From Montifringilla adamsi (taxonomy: Eukaryota > Chordata > Aves > Passeriformes > Passeridae): a DNA stretch of 64,000 bases. Positions 1-11,900 of the stretch are shown in pieces. Made by a program: the position numbers and the translations under genes. The notes under the pieces are model-generated. The model searched no databases and was not told the origin of the DNA. It saw only the letters and a list, made by a program, of their open reading frames with translations. Each line of letters starts with the position of its first letter. Position 1 is the first letter of the stretch. Location of the stretch: NCBI GenBank assembly GCA_017590115.1, contig JAGGNK010013559.1, positions 2,918,305-2,982,304 on the forward strand. The letters are read 5' to 3'.

Positions 1-999
1 TGCCACCCACGCTGGTCACATCCAGGTGAGGGCAAAAAGGGGCTGCAGCAGCTCCTGACCCCTCTGGGAGGGAGAAATCCCAAAGAGCAACAGCCCCAGG
101 CTGATTTCCAGAGGTGCCCCAGGATCTGCAGTGCCCTGGCTCAAACAGAGCAGCTCTGGCTGCACCAGCACCCCAATCTCCTCCATCTCCTACACAAATG
201 AATCATCAAATGACATTTAAAAACCAGCAGTACGTGTCTGTTAATCATAGTGAGAGGGAGCTGCTGGCTAGCGGGGAATATCCCATCTTAAATCATTTCT
301 GCAGAGAAATTCAATAAAATTCCCAGCTGACTGAAGCAGCCCCCCCTGCCCAAGGAGAGCCCTTGGAGCTGCTGCAGGAAGCTGAACCCCAGAGCACCTG
401 CTGAGGGTTGCAGCTCTGCAGCCTCAGGTGCAAATACGGGAGGATTTTAAGCGAAAAAGCTGCTCCCTGGGCCAGATTTGATATCTGGGTGCTGCAGGGC
501 TCTTGTTCCCGTGTGAAACTCCCACTTCTGCAGCAGCACCTTCTCCTTTTATGCTCAGCTCTAGTCGGGGCCCCAAAGTTCATGACAGGGATTTTTAATT
601 ATTTTTTTTTTTAACAGACATTTAAAAACTGTGAAGCAGCGTCGTTAATGCTGCTGAGACACAAATCTCATCCTGGGTGAAACACTGCCCAGCCAAACCC
701 TCTGTCCTCCTCCGAGGCAGGCACACATCGCCCCAGGCTCCCAGAAAAGGACCACATTCACCACCGCGTTGATCAGTTCACAGATCAATTCCGCCCTGAA
801 CTTTCCTATCCACCCCACAGGTGCAATTTTCACCCACGGTGCAGATTCTGCAGGGCCAGACCCGCCGGGGAGCCTGACCCGCGGCTGCCAGCTGCCTAAA
901 AAGGATTTCACCTAACGCTGAACACACACACACCAGAGCCGGCTCCTCCGGGAACGGGGAACGCGGCGTGGAAAAGGCTGAGAAAAACCCCCAGCGGGG

Positions 1000-1760
1000 C
1001 AAACCCCGCAGAGGAAAGGGCAGGAACCCCTCCTGGCCGGCAGCTGTGTCCTGAGCCCTGTCCCAGCTCCTTTTTGGCAGCCCCGCAGCCAAACGTGCGG
1101 CAGCCCCGCATCCCCGGCCCTGCGCACGAGTTGCGTTACCTTGGCAGGGACCTTGCTCTGCGCGCTGCGGAAGAAGGAGGTTTTGGCCGTGAAAAAGCAA
1201 TCCTCGAGGTCTTCATCCAAGCTGCAGTAGCCGCTGCTCATGCTGCTGCCGATGGTCATGGGAGCCGGGCAGAGGCGAGGGGCTGCGGGCGAGCCGGGGG
1301 GCTCGGGGGGCCGGCGAGCATCGAGCCCCGCGCTCACATCCCCGGCTCGCCGCTCATCTGCGACAGCTCCTTCTGCTCATCCTGCCCAGCTATTCCCGCT
1401 TGCCAGGCAGCCCTGCCGGGTAACCCTTCCCTCGCCTCGCCTCCCGCTCCCGCCTCCCTGCGCAGCGGCGCTGGAGCAGCATGGAAGGGGCAGAGCTCCC
1501 AGTTCGCTCCCAGTTCGCTCCCAGTTCGCTGCCGCTCCGCTCGCCGCTCCCGGGGGTGCCCGCGCAGCAGCAGCAGCAGCAGCAGCATCGCCTCCCCTTC
1601 CTGCCCTCGCCTCGCACTGCCGCAGCCCGGCCACTTCCTCTTGCAGAATTTGTGGCCCCGCTCGCAGCAGAGGTGCTGGGCTTGGCCCCGGCCCCTGAGG
1701 AGCCCTGGCAGCGCCTTGGAGAGCCAAAACGCGGTGCCACGGAGGGCTGCGGGGTGCTCG
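1000..1760 (-). promoter_or_regulatory. CpG-rich candidate promoter and 5' leader of the RAPL isoform
   Basis: GC- and CpG-rich stretch covering the RAPL first exon and about 500 bp upstream of its ATG. It includes three copies of a 12-mer with core CCAGTTCGCT (about 1497-1532) and seven CAG triplets (1565-1585; CTG on the transcribed strand). This is inferred from base composition and the alternative first exon. No transcription start is visible. Confidence 0.5.
1140..1259 (-). CDS. RASSF5: RASSF5 isoform C (RAPL) alternative first coding exon
   Basis: Forty codons from ATG at 1259 to AAG at 1140, followed by a GTAACG donor. The product contains SSMSSGYCSLDEDLEDCFF and FFRSAQSK, closely matching the unique N-terminus of human RAPL (RASSF5C). 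That short isoform lacks the C1 domain and acts in Rap1-driven lymphocyte adhesion. The phase-0 end fits the shared exon that should follow. An upstream in-frame ATG at 1337 is less likely, because human RAPL starts at the equivalent of 1259. Confidence 0.93.
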
Positions 1761-4700
1761 GTGCCTGCTCGAGCATCCCCGGGAGTGCCGTGGCTCCACC
1801 GGGGGGAATCGGGGTGGTGGGGATGCAGCTCAGACCCCCTCGGGGTGCCAGAGCCCCTGGCCGTCACCAGTGGGTGCCTCTCCATCCTGCAGCTGATTTC
1901 AGAGCAGCAGGAGCAATTTCAGCTTTGACTGCAGCCCAGGAAAAAGCTTCAGCTCCTGGCTGCTGCTTTTACAGCAGCCGTGACCTTCCTGCTTGGTGGA
2001 GATCACAGGGGTTTGTGGGGCTGGGCAGGGGAAGGGCTCTGCTCCCCACAGGATGCCACGGGCAGGGACAATTCCATGTCCAGCCTGGCCCTGGGCACTC
2101 ACAGGGATCCAGGGGCAGCCACAGCTGCTCTGGGAACCCTGTGCCAGGGCCTCCCATCCTCACAGGGAGGAATTTCTTCCCAATATCTCATCTCAACTTG
2201 CTCCTCCAGGGCTCCAAGACCTTCCCACAAGCCACCACCCAGCACCAAAACCTCTGCTCCTGACAGATTGCAGATGTTGCTCCAAACCCTTCCAGCTGTA
2301 TCTGCTGAAGAACTTCAATTACTCCAAGGCTTTGAGAGCTCTGTGCCCACCCCAGCAGCATCCCCTGAATACCAATGGGAATGTAGATGGAGAGACTGGC
2401 AACATCTGCATCTCAGACAGAGGAAGGCAAGGATCCAAGGGCCTTATTTACAGAGGGAATAAATAAGCCACGTTCTTATGGCAGCAGTGCATCCCTGCAG
2501 CAGCACAGCCCCCTCTGCTCCACAGCGATAAATTTAGAGGAGAAAGAGGCTTAAATTGAGCATGTGCAACACCAGCAGAAAGTGAGGGTTGGGAGGAGCA
2601 GCACTGGGGTCTTCTATGAAGCCTCAGCCCAGAAGTTTCCCAGTGGAACCAGGGTGCAACCTCTGGATTCTCCAAGAATCCCTCATTTATTCCCTGCAGT
2701 CCACATGCTTGGGACAGATCCATCAGAAATACAACAAAGCCAAATAAACCCAATGACTTTGAGCCCTTTGTTCAGCAGCAGCTCCATGTAGTGGTTACCT
2801 GCACATCAGCCCCCCACATCCCAGTGCCTGTGGAGCCCTGCACCAGCTCTCAGGGTCACAGCACACAGTGACCCTGCCAGACCCTGAGGAGACTCCTGGT
2901 GCTCCTGGAGACCAGCAGAGGCTTTGGGCAGCTTCAGCTGAGTCTGCATGTCACCCTGGGAGGCTGCTCTGGGACCCAAATGTAAACCACTCCTAAGTAC
3001 TGAACTGTATCAAAGCCCAAATTATTAATGCCTGGTATTACCTGGTAACAGACTTTAAATAGGTGATATTAAAATAGTTATTTCTCTGATGCTTCCACTT
3101 TGCTTAATTTTGATAATATGATTTAATGACTTCCAATTATGCCAGCTATTTAATTTTTTCAGGTGTTTTCAGGTCTCTTCCCCTCCTGCCAGTGTATTCA
3201 GGCATCCTGTTAGTCTCCTACTGAAATATTGACATTATTTTCCCTCCATCCTCCTCCTTTCCAGCAGCAAAACCTGCCTGACGAACAGAAACCCTCCAGG
3301 AACGTGGCTGCGTGCTCAGATCAAGCAAACCTGCCAATTTTTCCCTGATTATCCATAAGGAATAATAGAGTTTCACTGCAGCCATTTACCCTCATTAACC
3401 CTCAAATCAGCCCCCACAGGCCAGGGAGCCCAGGCAGGGCTTTGCTGCCCTGAGGATTCCGAGGTGCAATCCCCAGCCAGGCCTTTGGGATGGGCTGATG
3501 GATTTCTGTCTGCTGCTGGAATTGCAGAGACACTTTTGTTTCCTTGGCCCAGGATGCCCCCCTCTCCCCAGGGTGACACCAGGGTGATGGATGGCCACGA
3601 AGCACAGGCTCCCTGTTTGTTATTAGGCCCATCAATAACCCTGGCTGGGCTGATGGCCCTGAAGATGAAACGAGCTTTTCTCATTTTTCCAAGAGCCAAG
3701 CATTGCTGGGGGAAGCCCAGTGACATCCAGAGGAAGTGGAACCACACACAAATTTAGCTTCAGACACCCAGAGTGGAGATCCCACTCTGAGCCCTTCTGT
3801 AATGCATTATTAAAGGAAGATCAATCCCATCCCACTTCAGATCCCTCCTGATCATTTTATTCTGAGCAGCAGCTGCCCAGCAAAGGATGGATGAAAACCA
3901 AACCCCACACACCAAACAGAAACCCTATGTTTGCCTTTGGAAAAGTGCAAAATGTTCCCATCTCCAGTTCTGCACCAGCACATCAGGGTCCTCCACAAAG
4001 AGAGGAATAAACAGGGGGTTGTAACAAGGGAGAGAACACAGAACCACGAAATCATCAAGGCTGGAAAAGCCCTTTGACTGAATCCCACCACACCCACCAA
4101 GGCAGGTCACAAAGAGCCACATCCACTCATGTTCTGAACACTTGGAGGCACGGTGACTCCACCACGTCCCTGCAGAGCTGTCCCAAACATTTCCCAAAAG
4201 CACAGAGAGCCTGCAAAGGCTCCATCCCAGCCACATCCACTCCAGGAAGGTCTCCCAGCCGTGCCTTAAGCTTCTCCCATCCCATCCTCCCTGGTGAGAG
4301 CCTCCCTGGCCCTGCAGCCCATGCCACCCACGCAGGAGCCCCAGACACGGCAGGATTAAAGCAAAGCTGAGCCTTCCGGAGTAAGCCTGGGATTACTGCA
4401 CTTCCTAACAGGGATTGAAGAGTCTCCATCCCCCGGGACTACTGAAACTCTCAAAACAAGGCTGGCAGCCAGCACTCCTTGCAGATCCACGCTCCTGCCC
4501 TGGGAGTGCACCTCTGCTGCCCATGTGTGCACCCGTGCTGGGACAGTCCCCAGCCCCATCCCAGTATGGATCCTCCCTCGCAGGCACTGCTGTCACCGTC
4601 ATATTTTCTGGAAAAATCCCTTTGCCCAGGATTTCTCTCCTGGGAAGCTGAGAAGCCTCAGAGAAAAAGGAAAACAATATTATCTCACTTGCTTCTCCTG

Positions 4701-7700
4701 TGTTTTGCTACTTTGGAATGGGTTTGGACATGGTTTACCAACAGGTGATTGTTTCATTGGTTTCGTGTGAATTGTTTTGACTTATTGGCCAATCGGGGCC
4801 AAGCTCTGTCAAGGTTCTGGAAAGAGTCACAAGTTTTCATTATTATCTTTTTAGCCTTCTGTCAGTATCCTTTCTGTATTCTTTAGTATAGTTTAGTTTA
4901 GTATTCTTTAATATAATATAGATCATAAAATAATAAATTAGCCTTCTGAGAACATGGAGTCAGATTCATCATTCCTTCCTTCGTCTGGGAACCCCACAAA
5001 CACAATACCCTGGCACATGGGCTGTGTGGGAGTTGGTGTCCCTGCACAGCAGGTGACAGCAGCTCAGGTGACAGCGGCGTTTTAAACAGCACAGAGCTCC
5101 ACACGCCCCTCTGCAGGGAGGAGGGAGGGAGGGCGATGCCCACATTCCCAACCTCCATCCCACACCACACCCAGGCAGGGCACGACACTCAGGGCTGCAG
5201 GTGACACCTCGGTGACACTCAGGGCTGCAGGTTGTGGAAACCCAGGGCACAGGGAATATTTCTCTGCCTGCTCTGGGGTGCCCTGACCCCCAGGGCAGCA
5301 CTGACTTTGACCCTCATTCATGGAGAAAGTTTCCTGGACTTCAGATAAACTAGAATCCACAAAAGTGTGAAATAGATTACAGAGAGTGGTGTAGGTGTAT
5401 GACTTGGTGAGAAATTGAGGTTTTGGGATTTTTAGTATGTTGTGGATGGAAGCAAGATGAAGGGCACAGGGTGCTGTCCTGGGTTTCTTCTTCATGCTGC
5501 TTCTTCCTTCTTCTTCTTGGGTTTGGGTGGCATTTTGTAACTGGGTGGGAAAATCCTCACTGCGGGCTCTGTGGGATCAGTTATTGGGTTAAAAGGGAAA
5601 ACAATCTAGGTGCCAGTTCTTAATTGGATAGTTTAGCTGTAAAAAACCTGGTAACAAGAGATTGTTGGCCATTTTTGTGGTGCTTTTCCAGTGTGCTGAG
5701 CCTGGTGTGGACAGCGTGCAAAACTCTAGAGAAGATGATAAACAAGAACCTGAAGTCTGAAAAAATCCAGTGCATCTCTCTTTCCTGACACAAAACCACC
5801 CCAGGAGGGTCTCCCCTGACAGGGCAGCCCCCGGGAGGGCCCAGCCTGATCCCAGAAGTTGGGGAGTCACCAACAGGTACCCTGGCAGCAGGTGACACCT
5901 CGGTGACACCTCAGTGACACTCCTGGGCTCTGAGGAGCCCTCCCTCCTGGAGACCCCTTGGGAGCAGGAAATCAGCTCTGTGCAGGTCACCAGGGGCTGT
6001 GCCCCCCCAGAGTCCCCTCCCCACGTACCTGGCAGCAGGGTGGCACGAGGGTGCTCTCTGGGGACAGCTGGCTCTGGCACTGGCCTGGCCGGCGACAATC
6101 CAGCTGGATGAGGCTGCGGCACTCCTGGTGACACGTGTACCTGCAGTCTGCAGGGACAGAAGGGACAGCGTCAGGCACCCCGGGCTGCCCTGGGGCTGGG
6201 GACACTGCGGGGGCAGCGGGAAGGGACTGGATTGCAGCACAGGGATTGCAGCAGGGCCAGAGCTGGAGCGGGCACGTGTCCCTGCTCAGGCACATGTCCC
6301 TTTTAACACACAGGTCCCCTTTAACACGCATGTCCCATTTAACACATGTCCCTGCTCAGCCACATGTCCCTTTTAGCACACATGTCCCTATTCATGCACA
6401 GGTCCCTCTTAACACACATGTCCCTTTAACACATGTCCCTGTTTAGCCACATGTCCCTTTTAGCACACACGTCCCTTTAACACACATATCCCTGTTCAGG
6501 CACAGGTCTCTTTTAACACACGTGTCCCTTTTAACACATGTCCCTGTTCAAGCACATGCCCCCTTTAACACACAGGTCCCCATTATTCAGGCACATGTCC
6601 CTTTTAACATACATGTCCCTTTAACACACATATCCCTGTTCAGGCACATGTCCCATTTAGCACACATGTCCCATTTAACACATATGTCCCTTTTAGCACA
6701 CGTGTCCCTTTTAACACATGTCCCTCTTCAAGCACATGCCCCCTTTAACACACAGGTCCCCATTATTCAGGCACATGTCCCTTTTAACATACATGTCCCT
6801 TTAACACACATATCCCTATTCAGGCACATGCCCCATTTAGCACACATGTCCCATTTAACACACATGTCCCTTTTAACACACATGTCCCCATTATTCAGGC
6901 ACTTGTCCCATTTAGCACACATGTCCCTGTTAACACACGTGTCCCCGTTATTCAGGGACACTCCTGCAGGTGAGGAGAGGCACCAGAGGCTCATCCAGAG
7001 CAAACCCGGCTCCCACACGTGCGCCCAGACCTCTGCTCTGTTCCTGCTGCCTCACTGAGGTGTAAAGGATGGGAAGACCCCCAGATCCCCCCAGCCCAGG
7101 GAACCCCACGCCAGCTCTGCTCCTGGAGGTGTCACCTGCAGCAAAAGCCTGGCCAGGGCTCAGGGAAGGGATCCTTCAGCTCCTGTCAGACAGTGCCCTT
7201 TGCTGACCGAGATGGGATAACTGAGAGGTGTTTTAAAAACTTTTATTCCATTTTCAGTCTCATGAGAAGGGTGAGACAATACATGTGTTACAATTCACAC
7301 CATCGCAATCAGAAGCTATTTCCTGATTACAAAGCACTATAAGCATTTCTTGGCCTCTCAGCTTTTACATTGTTATAAATACCTTAAAACTAATTATCTA
7401 AAATTACTCCTCATAACTCTTACTACAGTTATAGTTCTGTTTCTGTAAAATATCTAGTCTTATTTGTAAAGCTATCCTTTGAAACTTATTTCTAGTTCAA
7501 TTTCTCTCTCAACAATGTTTGTCTTATTCTGTGACATTTCTAAGTCAACATTTTTTACCTCAGAGTTTACATGCAGATACACACTACGTGAACTTTTTGT
7601 TAAAGTTCAAAAATTTTCAATAAATCCATTTCCCACAACCTCCCACCATTGGGAAGTACCTTTGTACTAGACAGACATCAGACTATTTAAGGTCACTAAA

Positions 7701-8909
7701 TGTCACACAAGGGTTTGGGTTGGAAGGGACATTAAAGATCAGCCAGTTCCACCATCCCAGGCTGCTCCAAGCCCCGTCCAACCTGCCTTGGACACTGCCA
7801 GGGATCCAGGGGCAGCCACAGCTGCTCTGTGCCAGGGCCTAAACACGAAAACTTCAAGGGCCAGCTGTGGTGACAGAGGTGGGGACGTGCCACCAGCAGC
7901 TCTAAATCCACCCTGCAGAGGGCAGGGGGACAGTGCCACCACAGCTCTAAATCCAACTTGGAGAGGGCAGGGACACAGTGCCACCACAGCCCCAAATGTC
8001 CCCTGGACAGGGCAGGGACACGGTGCCACCACAGCCCCAAATGCACCCTGCAGAGGGCAGGGACAGTCCCAGCCCAGCAGAGGCTCAGACCTCCTGCCCC
8101 CAGGTGCAGCAGGGCATTTCTGTGGCTGTTTTCTTTGGATGCTGACCCAATGCCAGACATTAACCCATTCCTGCACGGGTGATCTGCACAGAGCAGCTTT
8201 AACCCTTCGGGCACAGGGTCCTGCCCACCCCCAGCTGCAGAGGGCACGGTTGGCACAGCCAGCTCCAGTTATCCCAAATTTGTGGCCATCACTCCTGCAA
8301 CCCCCAACTCCCCCGAACCTTCCTGGCTGCAGTGACCAACCTGCTTCCACTTTAACGGCCCACCTGAGCCTTTTAATTTTTAACTGCCGCACAAACAGCC
8401 TTACATTTACTTTTCACACTGCCCAAAATTCCAGAGCGGTCACCAACCTGGAAAAAAAAAGAATTATATCCTAAAAGGGATGTGAGTGCCTGTCCCTGCA
8501 CCAGCCCCATGACCTTGCTAAGAGCCACAGAACTCTTATTTTAAATACACATCTCTCTTTTTCATTTTTCTTCCTTTTCCTTTTTTTTTTTTTTTTTTCT
8601 TTCCCCTTTAGCATTCGGGTCATTGGTTTTGAATGTCTGGGGCCTGCAGGAAAGCAAAGGAATATCCCATGTTTGCTCTGGAAACTGATTTCTGCTCAGC
8701 TCTGGTGAATTCTGCAGTGCCTGAGAATGAATGAGAGGAGCTGAAGCACTGCTGGGAGCTGGTGCCTGAGGGGGGAAACATCAATCTCCAGGGGAAACAG
8801 GGAAATCATTTATCATTTCACATTCATCCGGCGTGAGCTGTCTGTCATTCTCCTATTCCAAGCCAGTTGTCTCAAGTAAGCCTGGGGGAAAAGCAGGGAG
8901 ATTCGGCTT

Positions 8910-8942
<33 letters not shown>

Positions 8943-11900
8943 AGAGATAAGCTGCAGTTACACAGTAATTTAATGCATGACCTTTCCAGCAACTGGAACA
9001 GCCTTTCAATGGGGAACATTGGCCAAGTCTTTGCTGGAGCTGCCAGCTGGAGAATGCTCCAGCTGTGGGCTCACCTGAGCATCTGCCACCACCACAATGT
9101 CCCCTGTGCCCACGTGGGCCCAGATTTTCACATTTGGGCAGCTCCAGCAGGAGGGGCAAAGGCAGCCAAAGGTGTGCCACGGGTAATTTGCACCACAGAA
9201 ATGCCAATTGCCAGGCACTTCCTCCGGATCAGGCCCATTGTGGCATTTCTTTGTGGGATTAAAGTGTGACACCATCACCTATTAACAGACCTAATCACTG
9301 GGGATCCGCTGGGGAACACTAATTTTAGAAACCCTGCACAGCTTTAGGAAGCAGCCACGTGACCAGTTTGCCAAGAGGAGCAGGATGCCTCCACTTAAGG
9401 CTTTAAGATAATTTCCATTCCAGTCAAACAATGGAACACTTGGAAATGGAGTTTCTTTTAAAAAAAAAGAGAGAAAGTCATGATACTGTGAAAAGCTTTG
9501 GTGGCTGAAGGGAATTTCCCTTTCTGCACAGGTGAAGTCACTCAGGGGGGTAAAATGCACAAACCAGTCCCAGATAAATGCTCATTTCAGTGCCTAAACA
9601 TAAGATTGCAGTCACAGGATTGTTTGGGTGGGAAGAGACCCTCTGCCAAGGGGAACCTTCACCTATCCCAGGTGGCCCCTGGGACACTTCCAGGGATGGG
9701 GCAGCCACAGCTGCTCTGTGCCAGGGCCTCCCCATCCTCTTAGGGAAGAGTTTCTCCAAGTTTCTGCCCACCCCAGTCCTCCCCTTCCCACCCCCAGGAC
9801 ACCACAGACCCCACGGGGCACCTTCCAGCCCCACCTGACCCGGGGGGAATGGGGACAGAAGGACAAGGAGGCTCCACAGGTGTCTGAGAGCTGGGACAAC
9901 GTGGCAGGAGGGAGATTTCCTCCACGCAGACTCTGGAATCCTCCAGGGGCTCACACAGCTCCAGGGGCAGGTTGGATTTTGCAAGCCTGAGGAGCTCCTC
10001 CCGTGCCCGACGTCACTGGGGTGACCTCAGGGGTGGCAGCAGGATGTGGCCCTGTGGCACCAGGGCAGTGGCAGGCTCTCAAGGGATGGGGACCTGTGGC
10101 ACCAGCAGCCCAGGGAAGGTCTCAGTCCTCCTGCCACCCCCAGGGTGCTGCTCCATCACCGCAGTCTCACCTTTTAGCTCCAAACCAAATGCTTTGGGTT
10201 CATTTATTTGCAAACACTGACAAGCCCCAGGGATGTTTCTGTCTGCCCACAGCAGGCAGGGTCCCCTCAGTGCCAGCCACCCCTCTGTGAGGTCCCCGTG
10301 TCACTGCAGCCTCCGGCAGTGACAGAGCTGTCACCTCAGCTCTGCTGGCAGGTGCTCTGGAGCCATCATTTAACAAAGCCCAAATTCCCCTTTGGGGTGG
10401 CAGCTGGGACAGCAGCCCTGCCCTGTGCTCCTGCCACAGAGAAGGAAGGTGAAGCCACCTGGTGCCACAGGAGAAGGTGAAGCCACCTGGTGCCACAGGG
10501 GTGGTGCCAGCCCCGTGCCCACCCAGGCAGGATCCCTGTGGCCAGGCCGGGCTCAGCAGCGCCAAGGCAAACCCCACACCCCAAAAAGCAGCAGCAAACC
10601 CAGCCAAAAACCCCAAAGCCCAGCAGCACCTACCTGGAAGCAGCAACACCTCCCTGCTGGGCCTCCGGGGCGGGCGCAGCTCGAAGCAGGGCTTGCCCTT
10701 GGGGAAAAGCCTGAAGATTTTAGGGATTCTCTTTGTTACAAGCCCGAAACAAGAGGCTGCTCCCGCCTTCCCCTCCGTCATCCTGGGCAGGGGAGGCCAG
10801 GAGCTCTCCAGGCACGTTCCAAGCCCAAATGCTCTGGGACAGAGCAGGCACTGCAGCAAGTTGTGTCTGCTCCCACGAGAGGCCTTTTCCCCCATGGAGA
10901 TAAAGCACTGACATTGGCCATTTACAACCTGCTGCCATCTGAAGGGTTATTTATTTATTTTTTCTGAGCAGCTCAGGGCTTGTGCATCTCCTGTAAGCCA
11001 TGGAAAACTTTCTATTTCTGGGGCTTTTTGCTTGATAAGATAAAATAACCCGACGGAAGAGATTAGAGAGAGAAAGCACAGGACTCGGCCGTGTGCTGGG
11101 AGGTCTCTTCCCGGCATCCCCTCTTCTCTCTTTGCTGCTTTTCACCACAGCCTTTTAAAGTTTAAAAGAAGGATAAAGTTTTAAAGAGGGACAAAAAAGT
11201 CCCCAGTGTTTAATCAGAGGTTAAAGGAATCCACTGAGATTAACTCTATTTATAATATTGATTTAAACTCTGCACATAGTTAAGAGAGGCTCGTAGAGCC
11301 TTTCACAGCATCCACGAAAATCAGGATCAGTGTTTTAAAAAGGGAGAGTGACCTTTTAGTGATGGGACAAGGGAGATGGTTTTAAACTAAAAGAAGACAG
11401 ATTTAAACGAGATATTGGGAAGGAATTGCTCCCTGGGAGGGTGGAGAGGCCCTGGCACAGCTGTGGCTGCCCCTGGATCCCTGGCAGTGCCAAGGCCAGG
11501 CTGGACAGGCTGGGAGCAGCCTGGGACAGTGGAAGGTGTCCCTGCCATGGCAGGGCTGGGGTGGGATGAGTTCTGAGGTCCTTCCCACCCAAACCATTCC
11601 ATGGTGGATCAGTTACAGCTGTACCAGGCGTCCAGTGACCGGGTGGGACACAAACACCAGTTTAACAACGCCCCTGAACTCTGCCACTTTGTACCCAAAG
11701 TGTCCTCCCTGCTCAGGACAAACAGCACCCAGCACCCTGCACCACACAGGCAGCAACAAAGATGGAATTCAGCCAGTCCAAACCCCACCCTGAGCAGCAA
11801 AAGCACGGAGTTCTCTCAGGGGCTTTCTCAGCCACCTCCCTCCTTCCCACAGCCAGACCAGCAAACTCCACCGAGCTCCGCTGGGATGAAGCAGAGGGAG

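Noticed and set aside
1074..2263. Plus-strand frames of 150-284 codons over the RAPL promoter
   Set aside because: CpG-rich shadow frames including poly-Gln/Ser from the CAG triplets; no domain or splice support.
4898..5007. Shared short peptide frame ([15 protein letters not shown]) at 4.9 kb and 29.7 kb
   Set aside because: Reflects the two homologous LTR copies, not a gene family.
6135..7058. 178-codon plus-strand frame with repeated HVPF/HMSLL peptides
   Set aside because: Translation of the 18-bp minisatellite; not a protein.
10200..10895. 231-codon minus-strand open frame, including an ELRPPRRPSREVLLLPG stretch before a GTAGGTGC donor-like site
   Set aside because: It lies between RASSF5 exons 1 and 2 but matches no known RASSF5 segment, and long open frames are common in this GC-rich intron.
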